Positions 1 to 6,655 of a stretch of DNA of 11,104 nt are shown here, one piece after another; the first letter of the stretch is position 1; each line of letters begins with the position of its first letter. This stretch comes from Parcubacteria group bacterium (GTDB lineage: Bacteria > Patescibacteriota > Minisyncoccia > Minisyncoccales > CG1-02-41-26). Below the pieces are notes generated by a model, which did not search any database, was not told where the DNA came from, and saw only the letters and a list, made by a program, of their open reading frames with translations. The DNA is taken from positions 1 through 11,104 of the forward strand of contig JABMPZ010000090.1 in assembly GCA_013203565.1 (NCBI GenBank), given 5' to 3'. The position numbers and the translations under genes were made by a program.

Positions 1-2487
1 AAACTCTGGTTTTTTCTGAAAAACAGCTAAGCCAATCTTGCTATCTGATATAATAAGGTCTTTTATATCTAAAGATGACAGGTCTTTATTTGCTATGGCA
101 ATGTTTGCATTTTTAATTTCTATTTGTTTTGCTATAACATTGCTGTTCTCTCCAACGCTTAATCCCTTGTCTCTTACATTATCAATAATAATTGATTCAA
201 GCGTGACTACACTGCCAGAAAAATCAATACCATCTCCATTACCATCTTCTGAACCGACATTAAGAAAAGAAACATTGCTTATTCTACCTTTTGCAAAATC
301 TAAATCAATAGCATCAGCAAACGAGTTTTTGAAATAACTATTTTCAATAATAAATTCAGAACGGATAATGTTTAGATAATCATCTGATTTGTGGTTATTT
401 TCAAAACCAGAGTTTATAATCTCAACCGGTGATTCATAAAAATTCACTGCCCCCATTAATTGCCAATCATTTTCAGATGGAGCTGATAAGTTCTTAAAAA
501 TCACATTTTCTAAAATAGATTTTTCTTTGGCTGTAATAACTATAATACCCTGACCTGTTTTGTCTTTTGACTCAACAATAATGGGGCTATTTTCAGCGCC
601 TCTGAAGCGGAAAGGAGAATAAGATAAAATCTTAGCTGAATTAATTAGGTTTAAGTAAACTCCTGCTCCAGCTACAACTGTAAAACCCTCTGGGATAATT
701 AGATTTCTGTTTATTTGCCAAGAACCCGGTTTAATAGAAATTACACTTGTTTGCCAATTAGTTGTTAAGAAAGAAAACCCCTGCCAATTAGGTGCTTGCC
801 TAATAAAGTCCGTTTCTAAAAAGTCCTCGTCTAAATATGTCCATGAAAAAACTGGTTCTGTTCTTATATCATCAAGTCCTAAAATCCTATATTGAAGTTC
901 TAATCCTTTAATATCTGTTTTATTAAATTGGGAAACTGAAAAAGAAACTGTCTGGAAATCAATTGGTGTAAGGGCTTTTTTTGATTGTAAAATTGTTCCT
1001 TGTAAAGGTTTTAAGGTATTATTCTTATAACCTAAACCAATGATTTCTATTGGCCAAACCTGCATATTACCTAAATCAAGTTTAAGTATATTACTATAAT
1101 TATCAAAATCTTTGTAATAGACCTGTAAAGCTAAGTTTGGCTTCAAAACATTTTTTATAACATTCTGATTTTCATAAAGAATTTCTTTTGCCTCAAACTT
1201 ATACCCAGGAAAGCTTTTATATAATATAGCGAGTTTGTCTTTGGTTTCTTCCTCTACTGAAGTAAAGAACTCATCTAAAAATGCTTTGTTAGATATTTCT
1301 TCAAGCGCTTTAATATATCTTTTGAAAAACTCTTTGTCTTTGAAAAAAGTGCTTTCAAAATTCAGACCTTCTTCATCAAGTGAAAGTAACTGAATTTGTT
1401 TCTGTTCCCCATAGAGGGCTTTAGTAATAGATACAATACTCTGACTATCATATCCAACTGGCTCAAGTAAAGAAGTTACAGGGTTATAGTAGAAACGGAT
1501 ATTAGAAGAAGCCATTGAACCCATTTGACCAGATAACTCTGCTAAAGCAAATATCTTTGCCATTTTTTCAACATTGAAAACTTTTTTTGTAGGAAGCAGT
1601 CCCCTCTTGAATGACTCTAATAAATTCTTTGCTATATTAAACTGCCCCTCTAATACTTCATCTTGTTTTATTTTATTTGTTTGAAAGGCATCAACAACAC
1701 CTATGGCATATGCCTCGTAATACTGAACTGGATAATTTTGACCTTCTGGTAAATAGGCATCAAATCTAACGATAACACCTTCTCTGTATTCATTGTTTTC
1801 CACAAGCTGTTTATCAAAGTGTTCTTCCATAGCATATATGCCAAGATGTTTTCCATTGAGTGTTACATCTATAAAATCATATCTTAAATGGATTAAGTTA
1901 TTATACTCAAGCAATTTATGAAAAAGCCATTCATTCATATAGCTTCTGGTTCTGGGATGCTGAATGGAAAAGTTCTTCATACCAAATAATGTATTATCTC
2001 CTTTTACTTCTACTCTTAAAGACCACTTTGTTTTATTTTTCCAGTGATCTCTGTTGTCGCCCTTAATCCTAATATCTACTTTTGTTGCTTCTCCATTATA
2101 TCTTATCTCTGCTGGCACAAAATCATCTTGAGAGGCGAATAAATCACTTCTTTCCATTGCTTGCAATCGCTTATACGCTAACTTTTGATAATCTGTTTGT
2201 TTGATGTCTATAGAAATCCTTTCAGGATTAGCAAGTAAGCCCTTAAAAAAGTTAGGTATAATATCTATACGCGCATCTAATCCATTTTTGAGAAGTTCTA
2301 TAAAATCATCCCCCTCCCCTGTTTTATACAGAACCATTCCATAATATGTGCTACTTAAAATAATACCCAACAAGACAATAGCTGTAAATACTAAAAATAC
2401 CGCCCATTTTAGCTTTCGCTTAGAATGGGCTATATTTTTTACAATCTCCAGAGGGAGAAATCTTTTTGTTGCTATTTTGAGTCGCAT
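1..2487 (-). CDS. CotH-kinase family membrane protein with C-terminal beta-helix (3' end beyond the window)
   Basis: The reading frame runs open from ATG at 2487 through base 1, giving at least 829 codons; the C-terminus lies outside the window. Residues about 27-49 form one hydrophobic segment after a basic N-terminus, so the protein is probably anchored with the bulk outside. Residues about 85-430 match the CotH protein-kinase-like fold: IRIKGDNRDHW (139-149), the segment around KNFSIQHPRTRSYMNEW (171-187), and NIRFYYNPVTSLLEPVGYD ending at D347, equivalent to the family's N-x-x-FY...WD block. About 430-590 looks like a beta-sandwich linker. From about 590 onward short repeating strands (GDGIDFSGS, DKGLSVGENS, KDLSSLDI) indicate a right-handed parallel beta-helix. 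B. subtilis CotH phosphorylates spore-coat proteins; the substrate here is unknown. No Shine-Dalgarno is visible; ATG 2487 is the first in-frame ATG after a TGA at 2509-2511. DUF4956 lies directly upstream, a common partner of CotH genes. Confidence 0.88.
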   Translation of the reverse strand, partial: MRLKIATKRFLPLEIVKNIAHSKRKLKWAVFLVFTAIVLLGIILSSTYYGMVLYKTGEGDDFIELLKNGLDARIDIIPNFFKGLLANPERISIDIKQTDYQKLAYKRLQAMERSDLFASQDDFVPAEIRYNGEATKVDIRIKGDNRDHWKNKTKWSLRVEVKGDNTLFGMKNFSIQHPRTRSYMNEWLFHKLLEYNNLIHLRYDFIDVTLNGKHLGIYAMEEHFDKQLVENNEYREGVIVRFDAYLPEGQNYPVQYYEAYAIGVVDAFQTNKIKQDEVLEGQFNIAKNLLESFKRGLLPTKKVFNVEKMAKIFALAELSGQMGSMASSNIRFYYNPVTSLLEPVGYDSQSIVSITKALYGEQKQIQLLSLDEEGLNFESTFFKDKEFFKRYIKALEEISNKAFLDEFFTSVEEETKDKLAILYKSFPGYKFEAKEILYENQNVIKNVLKPNLALQVYYKDFDNYSNILKLDLGNMQVWPIEIIGLGYKNNTLKPLQGTILQSKKALTPIDFQTVSFSVSQFNKTDIKGLELQYRILGLDDIRTEPVFSWTYLDEDFLETDFIRQAPNWQGFSFLTTNWQTSVISIKPGSWQINRNLIIPEGFTVVAGAGVYLNLINSAKILSYSPFRFRGAENSPIIVESKDKTGQGIIVITAKEKSILENVIFKNLSAPSENDWQLMGAVNFYESPVEIINSGFENNHKSDDYLNIIRSEFIIENSYFKNSFADAIDLDFAKGRISNVSFLNVGSEDGNGDGIDFSGSVVTLESIIIDNVRDKGLSVGENSNVIAKQIEIKNANIAIANKDLSSLDIKDLIISDSKIGLAVFQKKPEF

Positions 2488-2522
2488 TTCATTATGGGTT
2501 AGTGGAATTCATTGGGCTAATC

Positions 2523-2562
2523 GGGTCAATGGGGTCAGGACATGTCCTGACCCCATTGACCC
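2523..2562. repeat. Perfect 40-bp palindrome between DUF4956 and CotH genes
   Basis: Two 20-base arms are exact reverse complements with no loop; the centre lies between 2542 and 2543 and the core is TCAGGACATGTCCTGA. It starts 36 bases upstream of the CotH ATG and ends 8 bases after the DUF4956 stop. CCCCATTGA is also repeated directly at 2551-2559 and 2561-2569. No T-run follows on the minus strand, so it is not a standard intrinsic terminator. It may be a REP-type mobile palindrome or a processing/attenuation hairpin that separates expression of the two genes. Confidence 0.9.
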
Positions 2563-2570
2563 CCATTGAT

Positions 2571-3254
2571 TTATGAGACACCTTTGTTATCTAAAAAGGT
2601 AACCTTTAATGTCTCGTCCAATTCTTTTAATTCTGCCTTACTCTTATTTAGTTGTTCAAAACCAGTAAAGTCAACTAAAAAAGAGGCCTCAAGGATTTGC
2701 CTTGTTTCATCAAACCTTTTTAAGCTACATCCAGTAGAATATCTTTTCAATATCTCAACAATTTTCTGCAGAGAAACTCTTTCTGGGTTATTACTTGAAA
2801 TAGTTAAGTAAAGATTTTGATTTGTTTCTTTGTGATTAAAAGCAGAAGTAATGCCAATAACAGCTAAGATAGCAATAAAGGCAGTTAGGGTGATTAGTTG
2901 TTGGTCAGCGCCCATTCCTAATCCAATACTAATTGCTAAAAATAAATAAGCGAGTTCTTCTGGCTCCTTAATAGCAGCTCTAAACCTTACGATTGATAAA
3001 GCCCCAACCAAGCCCAATGATAAAGCCAAAGACGACTTCACAACAACAATAATAAACATTGTTGTCATAGTGATGATAACAAAGTTTCTGGCAAATACTC
3101 GCCTATTAGAAAGAGAACGACCATATTTTACATAAATATAGCTTAACACAAGAGAAAGTACTCCAGCCGCTATTAAATTAAAGAAAAAACTCCAAACAGG
3201 AATTTGAGCTCCTTGTGTGACTAAAAATTGTTGAAATGTTTCAAGTTGTCCCAT
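2571..3254 (-). CDS. DUF4956 family membrane protein
   Basis: A 227-residue protein with an N-terminal membrane region and a soluble C-terminus. Hydrophobic segments lie at about 21-42, 57-74, 77-89, 100-116 and 118-138. The loop GLVGALSIVRFRAAIKEPEE (81-100) is the DUF4956 signature: a short run between two membrane segments holding conserved R and E residues. Residues 141-227 form a small charged domain, probably cytoplasmic. The biochemical function of the family is unknown. Across many bacteria DUF4956 genes sit beside CotH kinases and often a VTC/polyphosphate-polymerase gene; CotH follows here, and any VTC gene would have to lie left of the window. There is no Shine-Dalgarno before ATG 3254, and the upstream spacer is taken up by an inverted repeat (3267-3346). 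Family assignment is firm, role is not. Confidence 0.88.
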   Translation of the reverse strand: MGQLETFQQFLVTQGAQIPVWSFFFNLIAAGVLSLVLSYIYVKYGRSLSNRRVFARNFVIITMTTMFIIVVVKSSLALSLGLVGALSIVRFRAAIKEPEELAYLFLAISIGLGMGADQQLITLTAFIAILAVIGITSAFNHKETNQNLYLTISSNNPERVSLQKIVEILKRYSTGCSLKRFDETRQILEASFLVDFTGFEQLNKSKAELKELDETLKVTFLDNKGVS

Positions 3255-3266
3255 ATATTTTATTTT

Positions 3267-3346
3267 AATTTTTATAACAGAGGTCAGACCTCTTTAACTC
3301 AAACTCGAACTCAGATAGGAGAGGTCAGACCTCGATTATAAAAATT
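3267..3346. repeat. Inverted repeat carrying two GAGGTCAGACCTC palindromes
   Basis: The left arm 3267-3293 and right arm 3320-3346 are reverse complements over 27 bases apart from three mismatches, with a 26-base loop. Each arm also holds its own small palindrome, GAGGTC-A-GACCTC, at 3280-3292 and 3321-3333. The structure fills nearly all of the spacer between the dehydrogenase stop (3345-3347) and the DUF4956 start. A partial copy of the same word, GTCAGACCT, occurs at 6130-6138 over the stop of the nucleotidyltransferase gene, suggesting a dispersed element. It could act as a weak terminator or mRNA stabiliser. Confidence 0.85.
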
Positions 3347-4190
3347 AATCCCTTTGTGAATATTTTTCAGGATCCTCAATCCCCTGTTGTGTCATTAACT
3401 CGTTGTTTAATTGTTCAGCTATTTTGTGCAGTTTCAAATCAATTCCTTCTTTATCAGCAAATTCTATTAAAGCGCGAATATCTTTAACTAAACATTTTCC
3501 CCCATATCCACGATAACCCTTATGTATAGCTTGAAGATGACTTCTACCAATTCTTTTATCAGCTGCTGCTGATTCCATAACCCTGTCGTATTTAAGACCT
3601 AACTTTTCACAAAGGTCATACATTTGATTTGCGAATATAACTTTAATAGAAAACCAAGTGTTTCCAAAATATTTAACTACTTCTGCTTCTGTTGCTGGCA
3701 TAATGCTTTCAAAAGGAGCTAAAGGCAATAACTGCATAATATCTCCAGCCACATTATGACTTTGTTCTGTATAGCCAATAATCTGTCTATCTGGATAATC
3801 CATATCCTGTTCTGCTGTTATTTCGGTTAAAAACTCGGGATTGAATAAAATCTTATGCTGTGGGTATTTCTTCTGAAGCTTTTCTGTAGTTCCTGGAACC
3901 ATTGTTGATTTTAGAATTACTATTTTTTCTTCAGTTAAATTTTCAAACGCTGTTTCAACAAAAGAAAGGTCAAAGCCCTGCCCTTTTATAAATGGTGTTG
4001 GCACACATATAAAAACAAGGTCTGCTTTGTTTATATCCTCTGGAGTGCCTAAGCCCCTTCCTGGGTCATAGAGAAATAGGTCTTCTCCAACTTTTCGGCC
4101 TACTTTTTCAAAATACTTTTTCAAAGCACCACCTACCATACCAACACCTGCAATAGAAATTTTTAATTCTTTTATTGATTTACCTATCAT
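3345..4190 (-). CDS. Short UDP-glucose/GDP-mannose dehydrogenase family protein
   Basis: A 281-residue member of the UDP-glucose/GDP-mannose dehydrogenase family, which makes a uronate from a nucleotide hexose by two NAD-dependent oxidations. The Rossmann GVGMVG is at 15-20, CVPTP at 62-66, FNPEFL with the catalytic-region Glu at 116-121, the Lys/Asn pair K183 and N187, and the catalytic Cys in GGKCLVKD (C233, D237). Family members are usually around 400-450 residues; this one stops just after the central domain and has no C-terminal UDP-sugar-binding domain. No frameshifted remnant of that domain follows, as an inverted repeat and then DUF4956 come next. Activity is therefore plausible but the substrate is uncertain. 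ATG 4190 lacks a Shine-Dalgarno and lies 19 bases after the epimerase stop, so the two are probably co-transcribed. Confidence 0.85.
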   Translation of the reverse strand: MIGKSIKELKISIAGVGMVGGALKKYFEKVGRKVGEDLFLYDPGRGLGTPEDINKADLVFICVPTPFIKGQGFDLSFVETAFENLTEEKIVILKSTMVPGTTEKLQKKYPQHKILFNPEFLTEITAEQDMDYPDRQIIGYTEQSHNVAGDIMQLLPLAPFESIMPATEAEVVKYFGNTWFSIKVIFANQMYDLCEKLGLKYDRVMESAAADKRIGRSHLQAIHKGYRGYGGKCLVKDIRALIEFADKEGIDLKLHKIAEQLNNELMTQQGIEDPEKYSQRD

Positions 4191-4196
4191 AGTTTT

Positions 4197-4225
4197 GATT
4201 GATTATTGATTATTGATTATTGATT
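4197..4225. repeat. 7-bp microsatellite (GATTATT) across a stop codon and spacer
   Basis: Three exact GATTATT units at 4201-4221 are followed by GATT and preceded by a shortened GATT. The tract covers the last three sense codons and stop of the epimerase gene and most of the 19-base spacer to the dehydrogenase ATG. The stop occurs within the first two units read on the minus strand, so a gain of units would lengthen the spacer by 7 bases without changing either protein. Confidence 0.9.
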
Positions 4226-5127
4226 TTCTCAAACCATTCTTTTGTTTCTTCAAGCGCTTGCTTGAATGAAAACCTTGGTTGCCAATCAATTAATTCTTTA
4301 GCTTTACTTGCATCGCCCATAGAAAATCTTACATCCCCTTCTCTTGGTGGTAGATATACTTTTTCCCCACCCATTAAATCAGCTAATTGATTGATTGAGA
4401 CAATTTCAGCACCTGCTAAATTGATTATCTCCCCTCCTTTCAACTTGTCGCTCTCCATGGCTTTAATGTTTCCTTCAGCTATGTCCATTACATAACAAAA
4501 GCCCCTTGTTTGTTCCCCGTCTCCGAAAATAGTTAATGGCTTGTTATCTCTTTTTAATTTGAAAAACTTCCCAATTGCCAAACTATATTCAGAATCAAAA
4601 ATCATTCTAGGACCAAATGAAGTAAAAAATCTTAAAATAACAATGGGTGTTTTGTAAAGTTCTGTAAAAAGTTGAGCAAACTCCTCCCCTACCCGTTTTT
4701 GTAAAGCATACGGACTTACAGGCATAGGCCACATATCTTCCTTAAATGGTGGTTTGTTGTCGTTTCCATATACAGAGGAAGAAGAAGCAAACATAACTCT
4801 TTTTACTTTTGCCTCTGCTGATGCCTTAAAAACATTAATAGTGCCCATAATGTTGATTTGAGAAGTTCCTATAGGGTCTTTAACTGAAATTGGCACTCTT
4901 GGAAGAGCTGCCAAGTGAAAAACAAAATCAACACCATCAAAAAGAGGTCTGATTGCTTCAAAATCACATATATCAAGCTCTTTTAATTCTGCTTTCTCAT
5001 TGACATTTTCTTTCTTGCCAGTTGACAGATTATCTAAAACAACCACTCTATGGCCTTTGTCAATAAGTTTATCTGTAATATGAGAGCCAATAAATCCGGC
5101 ACCTCCGCTAATTAAGATTTTTGACAT
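4210..5127 (-). CDS. NAD-dependent nucleotide-sugar epimerase/dehydratase
   Basis: A 305-residue extended short-chain dehydrogenase, full length for the family. The NAD-binding GGAGFIGSH is at 8-16, HLAALPRVPISVKDP at 71-85, the catalytic serine region ASSSSVYG at 114-121, and YALQK supplies the Tyr/Lys pair Y140 and K144. The late motif LPPREGDVRFSMGDASKAKEL resembles the substrate-binding end of UDP-glucose/UDP-GlcNAc/UDP-glucuronate 4-epimerases such as WbpP. Such enzymes interconvert C4 epimers of UDP-sugars in the cytoplasm. The exact substrate cannot be read from the sequence; the downstream dehydrogenase makes a UDP-uronate plausible. ATG 5127 has no Shine-Dalgarno and lies only 9 bases past a promoter -10, so the message may be leaderless. 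It is probably the first gene of a transcript continuing into the dehydrogenase. Confidence 0.9.
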   Translation of the reverse strand: MSKILISGGAGFIGSHITDKLIDKGHRVVVLDNLSTGKKENVNEKAELKELDICDFEAIRPLFDGVDFVFHLAALPRVPISVKDPIGTSQINIMGTINVFKASAEAKVKRVMFASSSSVYGNDNKPPFKEDMWPMPVSPYALQKRVGEEFAQLFTELYKTPIVILRFFTSFGPRMIFDSEYSLAIGKFFKLKRDNKPLTIFGDGEQTRGFCYVMDIAEGNIKAMESDKLKGGEIINLAGAEIVSINQLADLMGGEKVYLPPREGDVRFSMGDASKAKELIDWQPRFSFKQALEETKEWFEKINNQ

Positions 5128-5136
5128 ATGTGTTAT

Positions 5137-5163
5137 TTTATACTAATACGCTAAAAAATTCAA
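5137..5163 (-). promoter_or_regulatory. Putative promoter of the epimerase gene
   Basis: On the minus strand a -35-like TTGAAT (5163-5158) is followed after 15 bases by TATAAA (5142-5137). The spacing is short and the -35 is imperfect. Transcription would begin within a few bases of ATG 5127, leaving little or no leader. Confidence 0.45.
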
Positions 5164-5205
5164 GTAAAATCATTAAAAACTGGACTTTTTATACAAAAAA
5201 CAAAC

Positions 5206-5979
5206 TCACTTGACATTAAGACAATCCTTTAATTCAGAATATTCCATTTCTATATTATAATCAGTAGATTGGTTTAATCTTCTAGCTCCACCAGGCAAAA
5301 GTCCGCCAGTTTCTTTCTGAAATGAAACATTAATAGTATGTTTCCCTAAATCTTTTATGACATCTACTGCTGGGACATAATCTTGATCCCCAGAAACTAT
5401 TATTGCGATATCATATATATCACTTAATTTAACTAAATCCACAGCTAATTTTACATCTACTGCCTTTTCAGATCCAAACTGCCTTGTGAAAAGGTCGTAT
5501 CTAATTGATCCTGCCTTCCTAAACTCTATTGCCATATTCTCCCGTGTTATCAAGTCATGAATACGAGTCCATCCATCAAAACGTCTTACCATTTCATCTT
5601 GAGTATTCTGAAGTTTATTTGCAATCTTTTCTAATAATATATCTTTCGCCTCTTTATCTTTAGCTTCAGATAAAATCTTTACTGCATCATCATTATTTGA
5701 ACATACATCAATAAAGAGCTTCCTATTTTGACGTAAATTAGCAAGATTAAAAGGAAAAAAATCAATAATTTTTACAACATACCAATATGTACGGATACGC
5801 TTCACATCAGACCCTCCTATCTTAGCTTCCTCCACCTTGGATGTGATTAAATCAAAAAACTTTGTCCAATCTGCTTTGGGTAAATAATCATTTCTATAAA
5901 AATTAGGAAATAAATTCCCTATTGAATGACGAAGATTTTCTCCATCAACAAATATACAAACTCTCGTACTATTAGTCAT
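5206..5979 (-). CDS. NYN-domain (PIN-like) ribonuclease
   Basis: A 257-residue protein with the NYN fold, a PIN-like metal-dependent nuclease family mostly associated with RNA processing or decay. The acidic site is complete: FVDGEN at 10-15 (D12, N15), D175 and D181 in AVDVKLAVD, and SGDQDY at 196-201 (D198, D200), followed by the strand GKHTINVSF. Residues about 95-165 form a helical insertion rich in Lys and Glu that could confer RNA or partner specificity. The gene stands alone: it has a promoter at 6062-6089, ends in TGA, and the epimerase downstream appears to have its own promoter. ATG 5979 has no clear Shine-Dalgarno but is preceded by a GC-rich hairpin. Family assignment is strong; the RNA target is unknown. 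Confidence 0.88.
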   Translation of the reverse strand: MTNSTRVCIFVDGENLRHSIGNLFPNFYRNDYLPKADWTKFFDLITSKVEEAKIGGSDVKRIRTYWYVVKIIDFFPFNLANLRQNRKLFIDVCSNNDDAVKILSEAKDKEAKDILLEKIANKLQNTQDEMVRRFDGWTRIHDLITRENMAIEFRKAGSIRYDLFTRQFGSEKAVDVKLAVDLVKLSDIYDIAIIVSGDQDYVPAVDVIKDLGKHTINVSFQKETGGLLPGGARRLNQSTDYNIEMEYSELKDCLNVK

Positions 5980-5988
5980 GATTACTTA

Positions 5989-6016
5989 AAGGGGGACGGA
6001 AAAATCCGCCCCCCTT
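5989..6016 (-). promoter_or_regulatory. 5'-UTR hairpin upstream of the NYN gene
   Basis: On the minus strand AAGGGGGGCGGA (6016-6005) pairs with TCCGTCCCCCTT (6000-5989) around a TTTT loop. The 12-bp stem is fully paired in minus-strand RNA because its one non-Watson-Crick position is G-U; on the plus strand the same position is an A-C mismatch. It ends 9 bases before ATG 5979, inside the predicted leader. It is not followed by a long T-run, so a role in translation or RNA stability is more likely than termination. Confidence 0.6.
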
Positions 6017-6061
6017 ATTTCTATGCAAAGTATGTCCTCGGATAATTCCAAGATTACTTTA

Positions 6062-6089
6062 AATATAACAAAATAAAAACTATTGTCAA
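6062..6089 (-). promoter_or_regulatory. Promoter of the NYN gene
   Basis: On the minus strand a perfect TTGACA (6089-6084) is followed after 16 bases by TATATT (6067-6062), five of six matches to the -10 consensus. Transcription would start near 6055, giving a leader of about 75 bases that contains the hairpin at 5989-6016. The -35 lies inside an inverted repeat, TGTCAAG (6084-6090) and CTTGACA (6109-6115), that could serve as an operator. Confidence 0.6.
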
Positions 6090-6136
6090 GACCCAATGTA
6101 TAAATTGCCTTGACATTTTTGTGAAGAAAGTCAGAC

Positions 6137-6655
6137 CTACTCTAAAAATTCTAACCCTTCTATTTTATGTAATATGTCTGTTGATGAAACACCTCCTTTA
6201 AGATGGTTTGGGGGCAATCTTTTGCAAGATTTCAAGACGCCCCCGTATTTTTCAACTAAAGCTTTTTTGCCAGACAAGTTGCCATCTGTTTCAGGCACAA
6301 CATAAGTGGCTGGTTTTAGTATAGATACTAAAACACTATGGTCTATGTTGCCATGCTGTAGTGGCTCGTGGTTTATAACCACATAATCCACAACTTCCAG
6401 AGCAGCCATTTGCCTTGCTCTGAATGTTTCTGGATTAACAGGTCGCTTTGGACCCTTCAACTCCCTTATGGTTTTATCACTCCCTATACCAACAACAAGA
6501 ATATCTCCCTGCTGTTTGGCATAATTTAGGAAAATAATATGACCAAGGTGAAGGACATCAAAACAACCCGTAACAAGCACGATTTTTTTACCCTTCTGGG
6601 AATGGGCAAACTTTCCAACCGTCTGGTAAATTAAGATTTTCTGGTCTGTTTTCAT
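6137..6655 (-). CDS. HldE/RfaE2-like cytidylyltransferase-family nucleotidyltransferase
   Basis: A nucleotidyltransferase of the HIGH-type cytidylyltransferase superfamily, similar to the adenylyltransferase domain of HldE/RfaE (D-glycero-beta-D-manno-heptose-1-phosphate adenylyltransferase). From ATG 6655 it has 172 residues, the usual size. TGCFDVLHLGHIIFL carries the HxGH nucleotide-binding site, GSDKTIRELKGPKRPVNP matches the family's SD-x-RLKG-RPI block, and GVSSTDIL near the end matches its ISTTD motif. The frame stays open upstream to ATG 6715 and TTG 6718, but homologues begin close to MKTDQKILIYQTV, so 6655 is preferred. It overlaps the end of the GHMP kinase gene by 68 bases in another frame, implying translational coupling. 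It would transfer a nucleotide to the sugar-1-phosphate made by that kinase; the sugar and nucleotide are not certain. Confidence 0.8.
   Translation of the reverse strand: MKTDQKILIYQTVGKFAHSQKGKKIVLVTGCFDVLHLGHIIFLNYAKQQGDILVVGIGSDKTIRELKGPKRPVNPETFRARQMAALEVVDYVVINHEPLQHGNIDHSVLVSILKPATYVVPETDGNLSGKKALVEKYGGVLKSCKRLPPNHLKGGVSSTDILHKIEGLEFLE

Noticed and set aside
38..337. Plus-strand open frame of 99 codons
   Set aside because: It lies antisense to the CotH/beta-helix gene, which is open through the whole stretch and has clear domain structure.
2523..2562. Intrinsic terminator
   Set aside because: The stem is strong but no T-run follows on either strand.
2348..2811. Plus-strand frames across the CotH start and DUF4956 end
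   Set aside because: They run through the 40-bp palindrome and antisense to conserved membrane protein genes; no initiation signals.
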